A stretch of DNA of 64,000 nucleotides, from positions 152,544 through 216,543 of the forward strand of contig NZ_FCNU01000022.1 of the NCBI RefSeq assembly GCF_001545115.1. Reading direction: 5' to 3'. The translations under genes were made by a program, and so were the position numbers. Origin of the DNA: Candidatus Protochlamydia phocaeensis (GTDB taxonomy: Bacteria; Chlamydiota; Chlamydiia; Chlamydiales; Parachlamydiaceae). Of this stretch, positions 40,989 through 50,923 are shown piece after piece. How positions within the stretch are numbered: the stretch's first letter is position 1; the number at the start of each line of letters is the position of its first letter. The notes beneath the pieces are model-generated. The model had not been told where the DNA came from. It saw only the letters and a program-made list of their open reading frames with translations, and ran no database searches.

Positions 40989-42662
40989 TTATTTAATCAA
41001 ACAAGCATCGCACTCTTCGGCTTCCGTAATCCTTCCCCAGCCTCCGCCCAAGGATTTAATCAAACGTATTGTAGAGAGGTAGCGATCACCAAGTACAATG
41101 ACTGAGTTTTGCTCTGTCTCCAGCAGGGTGCGTTCGGCATCTACGACGTCTAAATAGTTTACTAACCCTTGATTATAGCGTAGCTCCGAAAGATTGAGCG
41201 TTTCGCGGGCTGCTCTGACGGCAACGGTCAGAGCTTGTGATTGAAAAGCTCTTTCCCGAATGTCTGTCAGAGAATCTTCGACATCTTGAAAAGCCGTCAA
41301 GACAACCTCTTGGTAATTTGCCAATAGTTCGCGAAATTTAGCTTTATAGTAAATTAAATTCGCTTCATTGCGCCCCGCATCGAAGACGGTCTGCATAATA
41401 TTTAGGCCGACTTCCCAAAAGCGCGCTTTCCACGAGAACAAGGAATGGGCAAATGGGCTTTCAAGCCCGATCGCGGCCGTCAAATTGATGGAAGGAAAAA
41501 AGTTCGTATAAGCGACGGCTATATCTGCATAAGCAGCTGCCAAGTTGCGCTCGGCTCTTGCGATATCAGGCCGGCGAATAAGTAAATCAGAAGGTAGGCC
41601 TGCTGGAATAAGAGGGGGAGGCGTATACAAAGGATTGAAATCAAGCGAGAAAACAGGCGCTGGAACGCCCACTAAAGAGGCGATCATGTTTTCTTCCAAT
41701 CCGCGCTGCCGGCGAATATCAATGCTGTCTGATTCCGCTCGCGCCAATTCGACTTCCGCTCGGCTGACATCTAGGTAGACAATTAGGCCTGCCTTAAAGC
41801 GGGCTAAATTAATTTCATAGGCCCTTCGTCTTGCTTGAATGGTTTTTTCTAAGACGACTTGCTGGGCATCCAAATCGCGCATTTGAAAGTAATGGGAGGC
41901 AACATCCGCTGTCAGAGTCAAAAGAACGCTATAATAGTCTTCTAAAGAGGCTTGTGCACGAATGAGAGCCGCTTCATAGGTATTGGTTAGCCGGCTCCAC
42001 AAATCTACTTCATAGCTTAAATCTAAGGGAAGAAGATATTGGGATTGCACAAACCGAAATTCGCTAGGCAAACTGGTTGAACCGGCTGTCCCCCCGGCTC
42101 CAGAAGAAGAAGACCCCGCTTGTACAGTCGGCTGAGTACCTGTTGTCCCTGTGCCGAGTCCTCCAGGAATCGGATTTTGAATCAAAGATCCGCTTCTTGA
42201 AAAGCTGGGAGCAAAGTTAATGGCCGGCGCAAGGGCTGCACGGCTGATCCATGCTTGAGCGCGGGCTTCAATAACCCTTTGCAAGGCTGCTTTTAGGGTG
42301 TAGCTGGAGTTAAGCGCTTGCTCTTCCAATTGGTTGAGTACAGGGTCATTAAAAACTTCCCACCAATTTTCAAAATTTTCCTTGCATTCAGAGAAGAGCG
42401 CTTGCTGTTGTTCTTCCGGATTGCAAGAGGCGGAATCGGAATGGGGGTGATCATTCGTTTGATTCGAATTTTCCATTTCGGATTTCCAATCGGACGGCAT
42501 ATTTGAGTGGAGCGAAGGCGTCTTCCATTCCCCCGGAGTTGGCGTGCAAGGGCCTTGATAAGGAGGAATGAGTTGGCATCCCACAAAAGCAAGGCTCCCC
42601 AAAAATGAAAAACCAAAAATAGAAAGGCAATCGCGATAGGATATTTTATGGGGCATCGGCAA
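40989..42662 (-). CDS. TolC-like outer-membrane efflux lipoprotein (OprM/NodT family)
   Basis: The 557-residue protein has a lipoprotein-type signal ending FVGC (Cys29), then QLIPPYQGP, the C-x-x-x-P-x-Y-x-x-P start typical of the NodT/OprM family. WWEVFNDPVLNQLEEQAL near residue 99 opens the first of two repeats. The second repeat has RRPDIARAERNLAAAYADI near residue 365. Long helices build the periplasmic tunnel. An insert of about 45 residues (polar, His/Asn/Glu-rich, about residues 60-95) and a Gly/Ser-rich loop near residue 195 are extra. It overlaps the HlyD-type gene by 17 bases and closes a four-gene export operon. Confidence 0.92.
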   Translation of the reverse strand: MPMPHKISYRDCLSIFGFSFLGSLAFVGCQLIPPYQGPCTPTPGEWKTPSLHSNMPSDWKSEMENSNQTNDHPHSDSASCNPEEQQQALFSECKENFENWWEVFNDPVLNQLEEQALNSSYTLKAALQRVIEARAQAWISRAALAPAINFAPSFSRSGSLIQNPIPGGLGTGTTGTQPTVQAGSSSSGAGGTAGSTSLPSEFRFVQSQYLLPLDLSYEVDLWSRLTNTYEAALIRAQASLEDYYSVLLTLTADVASHYFQMRDLDAQQVVLEKTIQARRRAYEINLARFKAGLIVYLDVSRAEVELARAESDSIDIRRQRGLEENMIASLVGVPAPVFSLDFNPLYTPPPLIPAGLPSDLLIRRPDIARAERNLAAAYADIAVAYTNFFPSINLTAAIGLESPFAHSLFSWKARFWEVGLNIMQTVFDAGRNEANLIYYKAKFRELLANYQEVVLTAFQDVEDSLTDIRERAFQSQALTVAVRAARETLNLSELRYNQGLVNYLDVVDAERTLLETEQNSVIVLGDRYLSTIRLIKSLGGGWGRITEAEECDACLIK

Positions 42663-43581
42663 CCTCGGAGGAGTGAGAATCTATTTGTTTTGTGCCTTGC
42701 TTAATGAAGACATCCACTTGTTGGCCAACATACAGGGGAAAAGATGGTTGATGAGCAAATGTATAAATGACTTGCAGCACGCGGGTGTCTACTCTTTCTT
42801 CGCTCGCTCCGGTTAAGGACCGTTTAGGGATGACGTAAGGCTCGATGCGATCGAACTGCAAAGGGATAGCAAGGGTTGTATTATTTTTGGGAAAAGCTGT
42901 TGCCGGTGCATAGGGCAGAATTTTACAAGCGTTTTGTTCATCTATATCTGCACGCACTTGTAAATGCTCTAAATCTCCCAAAATCATAGCCGGAATGGGA
43001 TTGGTTGCTAATACGGATTCTCCTTTACGGATATTGCTTTGTAAAATAATTCCCTCTTTAGGCGCTCGAATTGTCAAGCGCTCAATAAGAAGCTGAGTTT
43101 GATGAACAGCCGCTTCAGCAGCGGCCAACTGGGCTTCGGCAACAGCGACATCATGCCTTTTAGTCTTTAATTCTTCTTGGCTGATTGCGCGCAGATCTTT
43201 CACTCCTTCTAGACGGCTTAATTGGTCTTTTAAGCGGCCCAAATTGGCGAGCGAAACGGCGACATTAGCCTTTTGGACAATTAGCTGAGCTTCCAGATCG
43301 CGGTCATCCATTTGGAAAAGAGGCGCGTTTTCCTGAACAGCATCCCACACGCGAACAAAGACCATCTTGACTAGGCCGGATTGTGGAACGCCAATTTCGA
43401 TATTCTTATCCGCAGATTCAATAATGCCCGATGCGGCAATGGTATGCTGATAGGGGTTAACAGCAGGCATGAGAACAGGGGCAGGCTTAGGATCGGACAT
43501 ATTCAATCGACTGATTAAAATCAAAGCCAAGATAATGCCTGCAAAGGCGAAGTAAATAGCAAAGCCGCGAAAGATTGCCAT
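42646..43581 (-). CDS. HlyD/DevB-type membrane fusion protein
   Basis: The 311-residue protein has one N-terminal membrane helix (residues about 5-25), a split lipoyl/biotinyl-like domain (GIIESADKNIEIGVPQSG near residue 52; TIRAPKEGIILQSNI near residue 170), a coiled-coil hairpin between them (about 88-165), and a beta-barrel part. It bridges the inner-membrane ABC transporter to the outer-membrane channel. Its short hairpin and the gene order resemble the DevBCA exporters. It lies 32 bases after the ATPase gene and overlaps the TolC-like gene. The cargo is unknown. Confidence 0.9.
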   Translation of the reverse strand: MAIFRGFAIYFAFAGIILALILISRLNMSDPKPAPVLMPAVNPYQHTIAASGIIESADKNIEIGVPQSGLVKMVFVRVWDAVQENAPLFQMDDRDLEAQLIVQKANVAVSLANLGRLKDQLSRLEGVKDLRAISQEELKTKRHDVAVAEAQLAAAEAAVHQTQLLIERLTIRAPKEGIILQSNIRKGESVLATNPIPAMILGDLEHLQVRADIDEQNACKILPYAPATAFPKNNTTLAIPLQFDRIEPYVIPKRSLTGASEERVDTRVLQVIYTFAHQPSFPLYVGQQVDVFIKQGTKQIDSHSSEVADAP

Positions 43582-43613
43582 AATCGTTTTTAATTCCCAT
43601 CAAAATTTCATAT

Positions 43614-44330
43614 TTAATTAATAGTCAACACTTTCCCATCATTCATTTCCGCCACCCGGTCTGCATATCTGAAAATCCGATTGTCGTGTGTCACCAAAAT
43701 GACACATCGATCGGGCATGCGGGCAATCTCAATCATCAGTTCCATAATTCTCGCTCCCGTTTCGGCATCAAGGGCGGCCGTAGGTTCATCGCATATGACT
43801 AGCTGAGGCTCATGTACAAGCGCGCGCGCAATAGCGATGCGCTGCTGTTGACCGCCGGAGAGGCGGAGGGGATTTTCCTTTTCTCGTCCTTTTAGCCCGA
43901 TTTTTTCTAATAAAACGGCTGCCCGCTCTTCGGCTTCAGAGCGGTTTATTCCATTCAAAAGCAAGGGGATGCTGACATTTTCCAAGCAATTCAATGTCCG
44001 GATCAAATGATACTGCTGAAAGATGAATCCGACATGCTGTTTTCTAAATTGTGTCGTCTTTTGCTCACTTAAGCTATGCAGAGCGGTGTTGAATACCTCA
44101 ATTTCTCCTCTGTCGAATCGCAGTGTTCCTGCAATGACGCTCAATAGCGTTGTCTTTCCGCATCCGGATGGACCGACGATCATTAATAATTCACCCGTTC
44201 TAGCTTGCAAGTGAATATCTTTTAAAGCTTCTATTGCATTATTTCCTTGCTGGAATGTTTTATACACACCTCGCACATCAATAGCAAGTTTGGGGGAGAG
44301 TTTCTCGGCAACATTCGATTGTTTATCCAC
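43614..44330 (-). CDS. ABC transporter ATPase, MacB/LolD/DevA type
   Basis: The 238-residue ATPase has Walker A GPSGCGKTT near residue 53, Q-loop FIFQQYH near residue 100, the signature LSGGQQQRIAIARAL near residue 157, Walker B LVICDEPTAALD near residue 178 and the H-loop VTHD near residue 215. It powers the FtsX-like permease encoded just upstream, with an eight-base overlap between the genes. Together they match DevA/LolD-type exporters, which act as mechanical pumps rather than carrying cargo through the membrane domain. Confidence 0.93.
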   Translation of the reverse strand: MDKQSNVAEKLSPKLAIDVRGVYKTFQQGNNAIEALKDIHLQARTGELLMIVGPSGCGKTTLLSVIAGTLRFDRGEIEVFNTALHSLSEQKTTQFRKQHVGFIFQQYHLIRTLNCLENVSIPLLLNGINRSEAEERAAVLLEKIGLKGREKENPLRLSGGQQQRIAIARALVHEPQLVICDEPTAALDAETGARIMELMIEIARMPDRCVILVTHDNRIFRYADRVAEMNDGKVLTIN

Positions 44331-45462
44331 GAAAAACCTCCGCGGCGTCTAGTTTGCTAATACGGCGAATGCTCAAGAAAGCTGCAACAGAGCAAATAAG
44401 GATAATCATTCCCAAAGAAAGAAAGAGGATTTGATAAGGCATATAAAAAGGCGGCTGTCCGTTTTTAAGCGTGGCAAATCCGAAAGCCGCTGCCAATCCG
44501 ATGCCTATTCCATAGCCAATAAAGCCAATAAGAAAGGCTTGCAGCAAGAGCATCCGGCAAAGGAGGGAGTTGCTCGCTCCCATGGCTTTTAAGGCCCCTA
44601 AGTTTCCTAAATTTTCTAGAATAAAAGAATAAAAAGTTTGACCGGCTACAGCAATTCCCACAATAAAGCCAAGCAGGATTGTTGTGCCAAAAGAGATGGG
44701 AATTCCCGTGTTTCGCACAAACCACCAGATTGTACTCCAGAAGAATTGTCCTTCCGTCAAAGCCTTAAGGCCGGTTTCTTCGGTAATGCGTTGAGCGAGG
44801 GCTTCATGATTGGTATCAGGCAAAGGTTGAGTGAGAATAAACGCTAAATTCTTTCTAGTCTTTGGAACAATTTCGATGGCTTGGTCATAAGTTGTATAAA
44901 TGAAGGGATAACCAAAAAAAGACCGGGCAGCTTCGCATATTCCTACAATGCGGACTTCATGATCATTGATTTCAAAGCGATCGCCAACCTGCAAAGGAGC
45001 TTGCCTTCCTTCGCTTAATTTTTCAATGCCAACACGGTCGACGATAACGGCGTTCGCTTGGCGTAAGTTCTCTAGCTTTCCTTGAAGCATAATGGGAGGA
45101 GCTCCAATAAGGGTGGCAGGATCTAAACCAATGAGTTGAATCGATTTAAATTTTCCGTCAGCTAGGCGGGCTTGCTGGATGGAAAAATAAAAGGGAACAG
45201 CCCAAGCCACTCCAGGGATGGAGCGAACGCGGCTTAAATCTGTATCTCGCATCGGCTTGACTTCATTGACTTGTTCGACATAGGGATCCATGACCCAAAT
45301 AGGAATATGGGTATTGCGTAAAGTCGCTGTTGTCCAATGCATTAAGCCAATAAAGACAGAGCATTGCTGAGTCATCAATAAAGAAGCGAAGGATAAAGCG
45401 CTAATCAACATCAAGTATTTGGCTCGATCGCCCATTAGCATCTTAATGGCAATGTTATACAT
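44323..45462 (-). CDS. FtsX-like ABC permease, DevC type
   Basis: The 379-residue protein has one N-terminal membrane helix (residues about 16-37), a periplasmic domain of about 200 residues, and three C-terminal helices (about 255-280, 305-330 and 345-370), the FtsX/MacB-like layout. The soluble domain includes an IVGICEAARSFFGYPFIYTTYDQAI segment (split here as seen near residue 172) close to DevC proteins. It forms the pump with the downstream ATPase and connects to the HlyD- and TolC-like partners. It is the first gene of the operon. The binding site before the ATG is weak. Confidence 0.9.
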   Translation of the reverse strand: MYNIAIKMLMGDRAKYLMLISALSFASLLMTQQCSVFIGLMHWTTATLRNTHIPIWVMDPYVEQVNEVKPMRDTDLSRVRSIPGVAWAVPFYFSIQQARLADGKFKSIQLIGLDPATLIGAPPIMLQGKLENLRQANAVIVDRVGIEKLSEGRQAPLQVGDRFEINDHEVRIVGICEAARSFFGYPFIYTTYDQAIEIVPKTRKNLAFILTQPLPDTNHEALAQRITEETGLKALTEGQFFWSTIWWFVRNTGIPISFGTTILLGFIVGIAVAGQTFYSFILENLGNLGALKAMGASNSLLCRMLLLQAFLIGFIGYGIGIGLAAAFGFATLKNGQPPFYMPYQILFLSLGMIILICSVAAFLSIRRISKLDAAEVFRG

Positions 45463-45655
45463 ACAAAACTCTACGCAGATATAATGTATCTGCCGATATT
45501 AAGCTTTTGGGTATTTACAGACAATTGCGTAGTACTGGGCACAAAAACTCAACACTCATTAAAAGGGTATATTAAGAGAGAGGCTTGAAAAGCGTGAATT
45601 TTAAGACATCCTCTAAGATGCACGGAAGCTGGCAAGCCCCCGTGCTATGAAAGGC

Positions 45656-47071
45656 TTAACGGTGACGGACTTCAATGACGCATTTTTTCTGGGCAAGTTC
45701 GTCAATTAAAGCGGATAAACGCTCTTGATTATCTTTGTCCAAATTGGCATCCCATTCATCCAATAGTAAAACATCCACATCTACGCGCTCTAATATTTCA
45801 AGCAGGCGATTTTTCAACGATTCGCCTGTTGAATATTTATTTGTTTCAGAAATAAAACTTAATTGGTTTTGCGTAGGCAAAAAGAAAGCGCGATCGCATA
45901 AGGCATTCTTGACTAACATAAGAAGCGTCGATTTTCCTGCTCCGTTTTCTCCCCGCAGCGTAATGCGCCCGGCTTGATGCGTATATGGCAAGAGATCATG
46001 ATAAGAATTGAGGGCTTGCGGTCCGGGAAGAGAAATATGATCGGAAGACGCGATTGTTGAAGAGGAAATTTGAATTTTCGGCCATTTGACCTTTTTTTCC
46101 ATAGCCGTGTCTGCATCGGCGATCGGTTGAATGGCTTTGTAAATAGACAGTAATTTACTGCGATGCATATTCCAGCGGAAAATGAGGCTCAAAGTTTGAT
46201 AAGTGTAAGAAAGGATATTAAATAGGACCGGAAGGGTCACAAGAAAAGCGGTCAAGTTTGGAACACTAAAGCGGTTGATGTAAACATAATAGACGACGAC
46301 AATTAAAGAGGGGATCGATGTTAAAAGCGAAATAACGATAGCTAAAATTTGATCAAATCGTTCTAAGTCCACGTTTTTTTGCAAACAGCGATTGAGACGC
46401 TGGGTTGTGCGGTCTTCCCATAACTTAAAATTATATCGGTTGCCTAACAGCACGTTATCCCACGCGGCCAATAAAGACTGACATAAATCAATGCGGGCGG
46501 TCAACGCTTTTTTAGTCAGCCTTCTTTGCAGGCGGCGCTTGACTTTCATCACAAGGACGACCGTTAACACGCTTAAGCCATAAGCAACGCCGAAAAGAGG
46601 TTCGACAACAATTGAAAGAGCAAAAATGTTAAAGAATACACTTAGAACGTAGCTATAAAGATCAAATACATAATCAATTAATGCTTGCAGTGCGGTTGGG
46701 GCTTCTGCCGTCAATATAGAGAGCTTTTCTTCTTTAATGCCTTTATTGCTCCATTCCCCAATCTGGTTGCGATTAGAAGAAACAAAAGCATTAATAAATG
46801 AACGCTGCGCTTCTTGACGCCAAGAAATTTTAATAATATAGGCAATACATCCTGGAATATACGGAAAAGCGAGCGAAGTCAGATAAAGAAAAAGAAACGG
46901 AAAAAAGTTTTCTCCTCCTGTGATTCTTTTCATCATTGTCACCAGCCAAACCGTCGAAGATGCTTCAATGATTTGTTGAAAGGTTAGCAATGCAAAACAA
47001 CCAAATGCCCATCGATTGGTTAAAAGCCCCCAGAATTGTTTGAGAGTCTTTGGCGGCGAGGTATTAAACAT
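45656..47071 (-). CDS. Divergent ABC half-exporter with degenerate signature
   Basis: The 471-residue protein fuses about six membrane helices (residues about 20-305) to a short nucleotide-binding domain. Walker A GENGAGKST (near residue 377) and Walker B DVLLLDEWD (near residue 435) are clear. The usual LSGGQ signature is not; the place holds YSTGESLKNR. The DEW after Walker B is seen in the cyclic-peptide exporter group (SyrD/YojI-like). The H-loop His may be in the final residues EVRHR. The domain has only about 130 residues, shorter than normal. It may export a peptide, or be impaired in ATP hydrolysis. Confidence 0.8.
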   Translation of the reverse strand: MFNTSPPKTLKQFWGLLTNRWAFGCFALLTFQQIIEASSTVWLVTMMKRITGGENFFPFLFLYLTSLAFPYIPGCIAYIIKISWRQEAQRSFINAFVSSNRNQIGEWSNKGIKEEKLSILTAEAPTALQALIDYVFDLYSYVLSVFFNIFALSIVVEPLFGVAYGLSVLTVVLVMKVKRRLQRRLTKKALTARIDLCQSLLAAWDNVLLGNRYNFKLWEDRTTQRLNRCLQKNVDLERFDQILAIVISLLTSIPSLIVVVYYVYINRFSVPNLTAFLVTLPVLFNILSYTYQTLSLIFRWNMHRSKLLSIYKAIQPIADADTAMEKKVKWPKIQISSSTIASSDHISLPGPQALNSYHDLLPYTHQAGRITLRGENGAGKSTLLMLVKNALCDRAFFLPTQNQLSFISETNKYSTGESLKNRLLEILERVDVDVLLLDEWDANLDKDNQERLSALIDELAQKKCVIEVRHR

Positions 47072-47556
47072 ACAATGTTTATTAATTTACCATTTTATAA
47101 ATGTTTCTATCCTTTATTTACTGCAATGAACACGGCAAGCATTCTAACATTGCCCTTACTTATGGACAAGCGATGATTTCAATTTTTAATTAATTGAAAG
47201 ACAATAACTTGGAATTTGCCTTTCTATTAAAAAAAAATAAACATCTTTTCCTTGTTATCTAGCTACTCCGACGGCTTATCAAGCTTTCAAATAATTAAAC
47301 AATGAGTCTCTTTTAATGCATATGAGGAAAAAAAACGATGAAAGATCTCTTATTTTTTTTCTTAATATCAATTTAAAATTATTTTATTTATTTAATTTAT
47401 AATAAAATTTAAAAATAAACAATACTTAATTTGTAAATTTAACAATTTATATTGTTTGATGAATCGCATGTAAACAAGTTCGAAATTAAAATTTCCGGCT
47501 ACGCCTACCTTAATTTTTGAGCTTGCTTGCAGTGCAAGAGAGCAAGCGAGTGTGCT
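47072..47556. other. AT-rich gap
   Basis: These 485 bases hold no gene. Most of 47180-47460 is extremely AT-rich with long A and T runs. A short inverted motif AAATTTCCGGCT...TAATTTTTGAGC near 47490-47520 is weak. Nothing else stands out. Confidence 0.5.
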
Positions 47557-49023
47557 TTACTCAAATTGCCTTTTCAGCGCAATGTCATGAATAATTTTTC
47601 TATTTAATCCGTTCTGTTTCCGATATAGGGCGGTTGATGAGGAAGACCAATCATCTAAGAAGGCGCGGGTTTGATCGCGAAATCTTGTCTTAAAACAGGT
47701 GGGAAACGTATTTAAATAGGCTTCCAAATGAGACGTCAAAGCTTGATTATCTACGTTTTCTTCCTTTAAGAGAGGGTCTAAAACGTCGTGAAAATGGCTG
47801 ACAAAGATATCTTCCAAGCAGGCCAAATACTTGTCTAAATTATCTTTAAATTTTTGATCATTTACCTGCGAAAGAAAAAGGGTTATCTGCTGTCTAAATG
47901 CATCTTGAAGAAGAGAGTCAATCGTCTGGTCAGATTGATCGTTCACTTGTGCTTCCAATTGAGAAAGAAAAAAATCTTTTTGGAGCACTTGTTGAAAATG
48001 CCTTTCATAGGCCTCGGCACGTCGCTTTTGTTGAGCTTGGATGAGTTTTTCAATATTGGACAGGGTAGAAAAATGAAGCGTTTTCATTTCCTTTTTTTCA
48101 TCCGGGTTCAAGCAAAGCATGATGCCATTCAGATTAGACACGTGTTCCTGCAAGGCATGCTCTGGATGCTTTCTTTTTGGGCTAACCCATTCATCCGAAT
48201 TGCGTTTCTCATCTTTTGAATTTGCCGAAGGGGTAAGCAACGTTTCGGAGAGGTGCCGACGAATTGGATTCTGCGCTTCTTCAGAAAGAAAAGAGTCATC
48301 TAGAGAAAGCAGTTGTTGGTAATTCCCTGTCAACCGTCTTAAATTTATTGTTGAGCCTTTTTGAAAAACCGCTAAAATGACCTGATATAATTCTTCATGT
48401 TCTTTAAAATAGTCTTTTAACGTCGGCAGGAAGGCCGTGTGTTCAGTCAAGCTCATAAAAGAGAGGGTCTGAGGAAGAAGATTAGCATCTTCGACAAGAA
48501 GTTTTTGCGTGATTCGCCCCATAGTTAGGACAAAGGCTTCTTTTGCTAGTTGATTAGCCTTTTCAATGTCTAATTCAGAACAATGCCTATCTTTTTTGAG
48601 CGTAAGCAAGAATTCATTTATCAGCGCTTCAATTTGCTTGTTTACTTCAGAATTGAATCTAAGCAAAAGAAAACCGAAGATTTTATCCTTGAATAAATTA
48701 TTTTCTAATTTAGCGTTGAGTGCATAATAAAACTTTGTCTTCTTTATAATCTCAGCAAAGGTCACTTCTGTTGAAATGATTCCCTTCTCTTCTCTTTTCA
48801 TCTGTTTGATTGTCTCTATAGATGCAGAAAAAAAAATCTTCTCGAGTTGCTTGCTCGCATTTCCTTTTTGCATGGGCAAATGGGAATCAACTAATTCTAT
48901 TATTTGATTGATCTGTTTTTTCACATTGGCATTTAACTGGACGATTCCAAGTTGAGAAGCAAATTTCTCACTGAGATTCTTCAAAGTTGCAATAGAAGAA
49001 GGAGGGGGCGTGAGGGGTAACAT
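47557..49023 (-). CDS. Large helical cytosolic-type protein, unknown
   Basis: The 488-residue protein is polar and almost wholly helical, with no signal peptide or membrane segment. It opens with a Pro-rich piece (MLPLTPPPSS). A linker of about 50 residues (about 262-310), rich in Ser, Lys, Glu and Pro, separates two helical halves. No motif is recognised. AGAGG precedes the ATG. It diverges from the first gene of the His/Cys family across a 239-base, very AT-rich gap, so both may share regulation. The layout fits a T3S substrate, but that is inference. Confidence 0.7.
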   Translation of the reverse strand: MLPLTPPPSSIATLKNLSEKFASQLGIVQLNANVKKQINQIIELVDSHLPMQKGNASKQLEKIFFSASIETIKQMKREEKGIISTEVTFAEIIKKTKFYYALNAKLENNLFKDKIFGFLLLRFNSEVNKQIEALINEFLLTLKKDRHCSELDIEKANQLAKEAFVLTMGRITQKLLVEDANLLPQTLSFMSLTEHTAFLPTLKDYFKEHEELYQVILAVFQKGSTINLRRLTGNYQQLLSLDDSFLSEEAQNPIRRHLSETLLTPSANSKDEKRNSDEWVSPKRKHPEHALQEHVSNLNGIMLCLNPDEKKEMKTLHFSTLSNIEKLIQAQQKRRAEAYERHFQQVLQKDFFLSQLEAQVNDQSDQTIDSLLQDAFRQQITLFLSQVNDQKFKDNLDKYLACLEDIFVSHFHDVLDPLLKEENVDNQALTSHLEAYLNTFPTCFKTRFRDQTRAFLDDWSSSSTALYRKQNGLNRKIIHDIALKRQFE

Positions 49024-49262
49024 GTCAACCTCTTAAATCTTTTGTAAATAATCACAAAGGCTTTTTTAATTATTCTTATTTCTATCAAATTTCAATTTAT
49101 TTTCGAAGACTATTTTCTGCTATAAGATTATTTTTTAATTTAATTTTTTATTTTACCTCTCATTTCAATTTCTTATTATTTTTTGTGTTTTATTGATAGT
49201 TGATGTAAAATGACTTTATTTTTTATTAAGAAATCTTAATTTTAATAAGTGGGTGTTTTAGC

Positions 49263-50876
49263 ATGATTAATAATAATGTCTCAAATGAGTTTAATCAAAT
49301 TTATTGTGATTTAGGAAAAATTCGAAATGAATTAAGAGACCAAAATACTTTCTCTTTAGCTAGCAGAAGGGCTTTTAATAACTTATTAGAAAAGCTTGTT
49401 GTCCATGTGCAAAACGATGCAGAAGTCCTAAATACGAATCAATTAGCCGGAAAGATTGTCAAGCTTTGCAAAATTCAAAAGAAAATATACCAAATTAAAA
49501 GCCGTATATTACCGGTTACGGGAAGTTACATGTTTTATGCAAAGATTAGTAAGACTGTCTTGCCTAAGCTTGTCAAAAGAATCTCTTCTTTAAGATGGAA
49601 AATTAAGCAGGAAGGTCGATTGCCTTTTAATCCTAACCAGACATGGGAATTATACCAAAAAAAGAAAGAAGAAGAGATGGGATTTGCTCAGCTAGAGCAT
49701 ATGACTGAAAGCGGTTCATTGGCAGATCCCGGACTTGTGCAAGCGGATCCTCGGCTTGTACAAAAAGAGCTCTTTCATTGGCTAGGAGAGCATGTAAGTG
49801 AGAATCGCTTAAAAGGCCTTAATGTGAAAAATTATGAAGGAAGTTGCGCGTTTTATTCTTATTCTAGTTACTGCAAGCTAGTTGAAATTTTATTGCAATC
49901 TGCTAAGAAAGAACGCAAAGAAGATCAAGTCAAATTATTGGATATGCTAAAGATAGGGCGGCAAATTGCTCTTAAGTTTTTCTTTGCAGAAATCATGATC
50001 CGCAACCAATCAGATGAAGAAGAATACCGCTATTATAAAGCTCTAGCAGCCCTGGATAAAGCTGCGCAGGATGGGACATTAGCCAAGGAGGAACGGGTAT
50101 TTAATGAAACGTATAAATTGGAGTTTGATTGCCGTGTTCCCTATGAAGTCATTATTAATGATATTTGCCATGACCTTCTTAAGCTGATAGATGGAATCCA
50201 GCCGGGGCAGAAACGCATTTTTAATATGGGAATAGACGGGCATAGCCTGCTAATCGAAATTGTTCGTTTATTGCCAAGTCAAGATTTTCCGGAAGGAGAA
50301 TATCAATATTCTATTTATAACACAGGTTTGGGAATTAGCTATCACGTTTCTAGAGAAGCCGATGGGAAAACGTGGGTAAAACCGTGTACTATAAAAAAAT
50401 TAACACGCTCAGCTTTTACTTATGACTTTATCGATCGCCTAGTCGGGTGCCTTCTGTCTAGAGATTCGGCTTATAATTTTTACTGTCTTCATCATTATGC
50501 CTTAGTAGGAGAAGCCAACGGATATTTGGACTTGAATGGAGGACCGGAATATCAGGCTCAAAAATTTGGCACTTGCAGCTATGCGGCTGTTGATGCTTGG
50601 ATCGATTTGCAATTAACAGATAGTGAAAGATTAGAAAAAGAATTAATCAAATCTTCGCTCTCTATTAAAAAACAAACTCATGTTATTAAACAATTAGAAG
50701 AAGAAACAAAAAAGTCTAATTGGAAAACTGTCAAAAGAGTCTACAACAAAACTCGCTATGTTCCAACAACAGAATCCATGGCCAAACAGAAAGCTCTCAA
50801 GGATAGCAAAATCTTGTTGGCATTGGGAGAACAGTACAAGCAGAAAATTGAAAAAATGAAGAGCAATCTTCAATAA
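49263..50876 (+). CDS. His/Cys-motif paralogue A of a tandem family, putative clan CE-like peptidase
   Basis: The 537-residue protein has an N-terminal helical half (1-165) and a core (about 167-470) shared with the two genes downstream. Conserved in all three: QKELFHWL near residue 168; YEGS at 191; RIFNMGIDGH with His327; YSIYNTGLG with Asn353; His361; FYCLH with His410; and QKFGTCSYAAVDAWID with Gln433 and Cys438. The order His, Asp/Asn, Gln, Cys and a strand-His-x-x-L-x-x-I pattern resemble clan CE peptidases (Ulp1, YopJ, chlamydial deubiquitinases). No signal peptide. The leader is AT-rich. The tail after residue 470 is Lys-rich and coiled. Function is a hypothesis. Confidence 0.75.
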   Translation: MINNNVSNEFNQIYCDLGKIRNELRDQNTFSLASRRAFNNLLEKLVVHVQNDAEVLNTNQLAGKIVKLCKIQKKIYQIKSRILPVTGSYMFYAKISKTVLPKLVKRISSLRWKIKQEGRLPFNPNQTWELYQKKKEEEMGFAQLEHMTESGSLADPGLVQADPRLVQKELFHWLGEHVSENRLKGLNVKNYEGSCAFYSYSSYCKLVEILLQSAKKERKEDQVKLLDMLKIGRQIALKFFFAEIMIRNQSDEEEYRYYKALAALDKAAQDGTLAKEERVFNETYKLEFDCRVPYEVIINDICHDLLKLIDGIQPGQKRIFNMGIDGHSLLIEIVRLLPSQDFPEGEYQYSIYNTGLGISYHVSREADGKTWVKPCTIKKLTRSAFTYDFIDRLVGCLLSRDSAYNFYCLHHYALVGEANGYLDLNGGPEYQAQKFGTCSYAAVDAWIDLQLTDSERLEKELIKSSLSIKKQTHVIKQLEEETKKSNWKTVKRVYNKTRYVPTTESMAKQKALKDSKILLALGEQYKQKIEKMKSNLQ

Positions 50877-50923
50877 TTATTAGAGTCGAGAATAGGTGTA
50901 ATAATATTTTTTTATGGTAAGCC

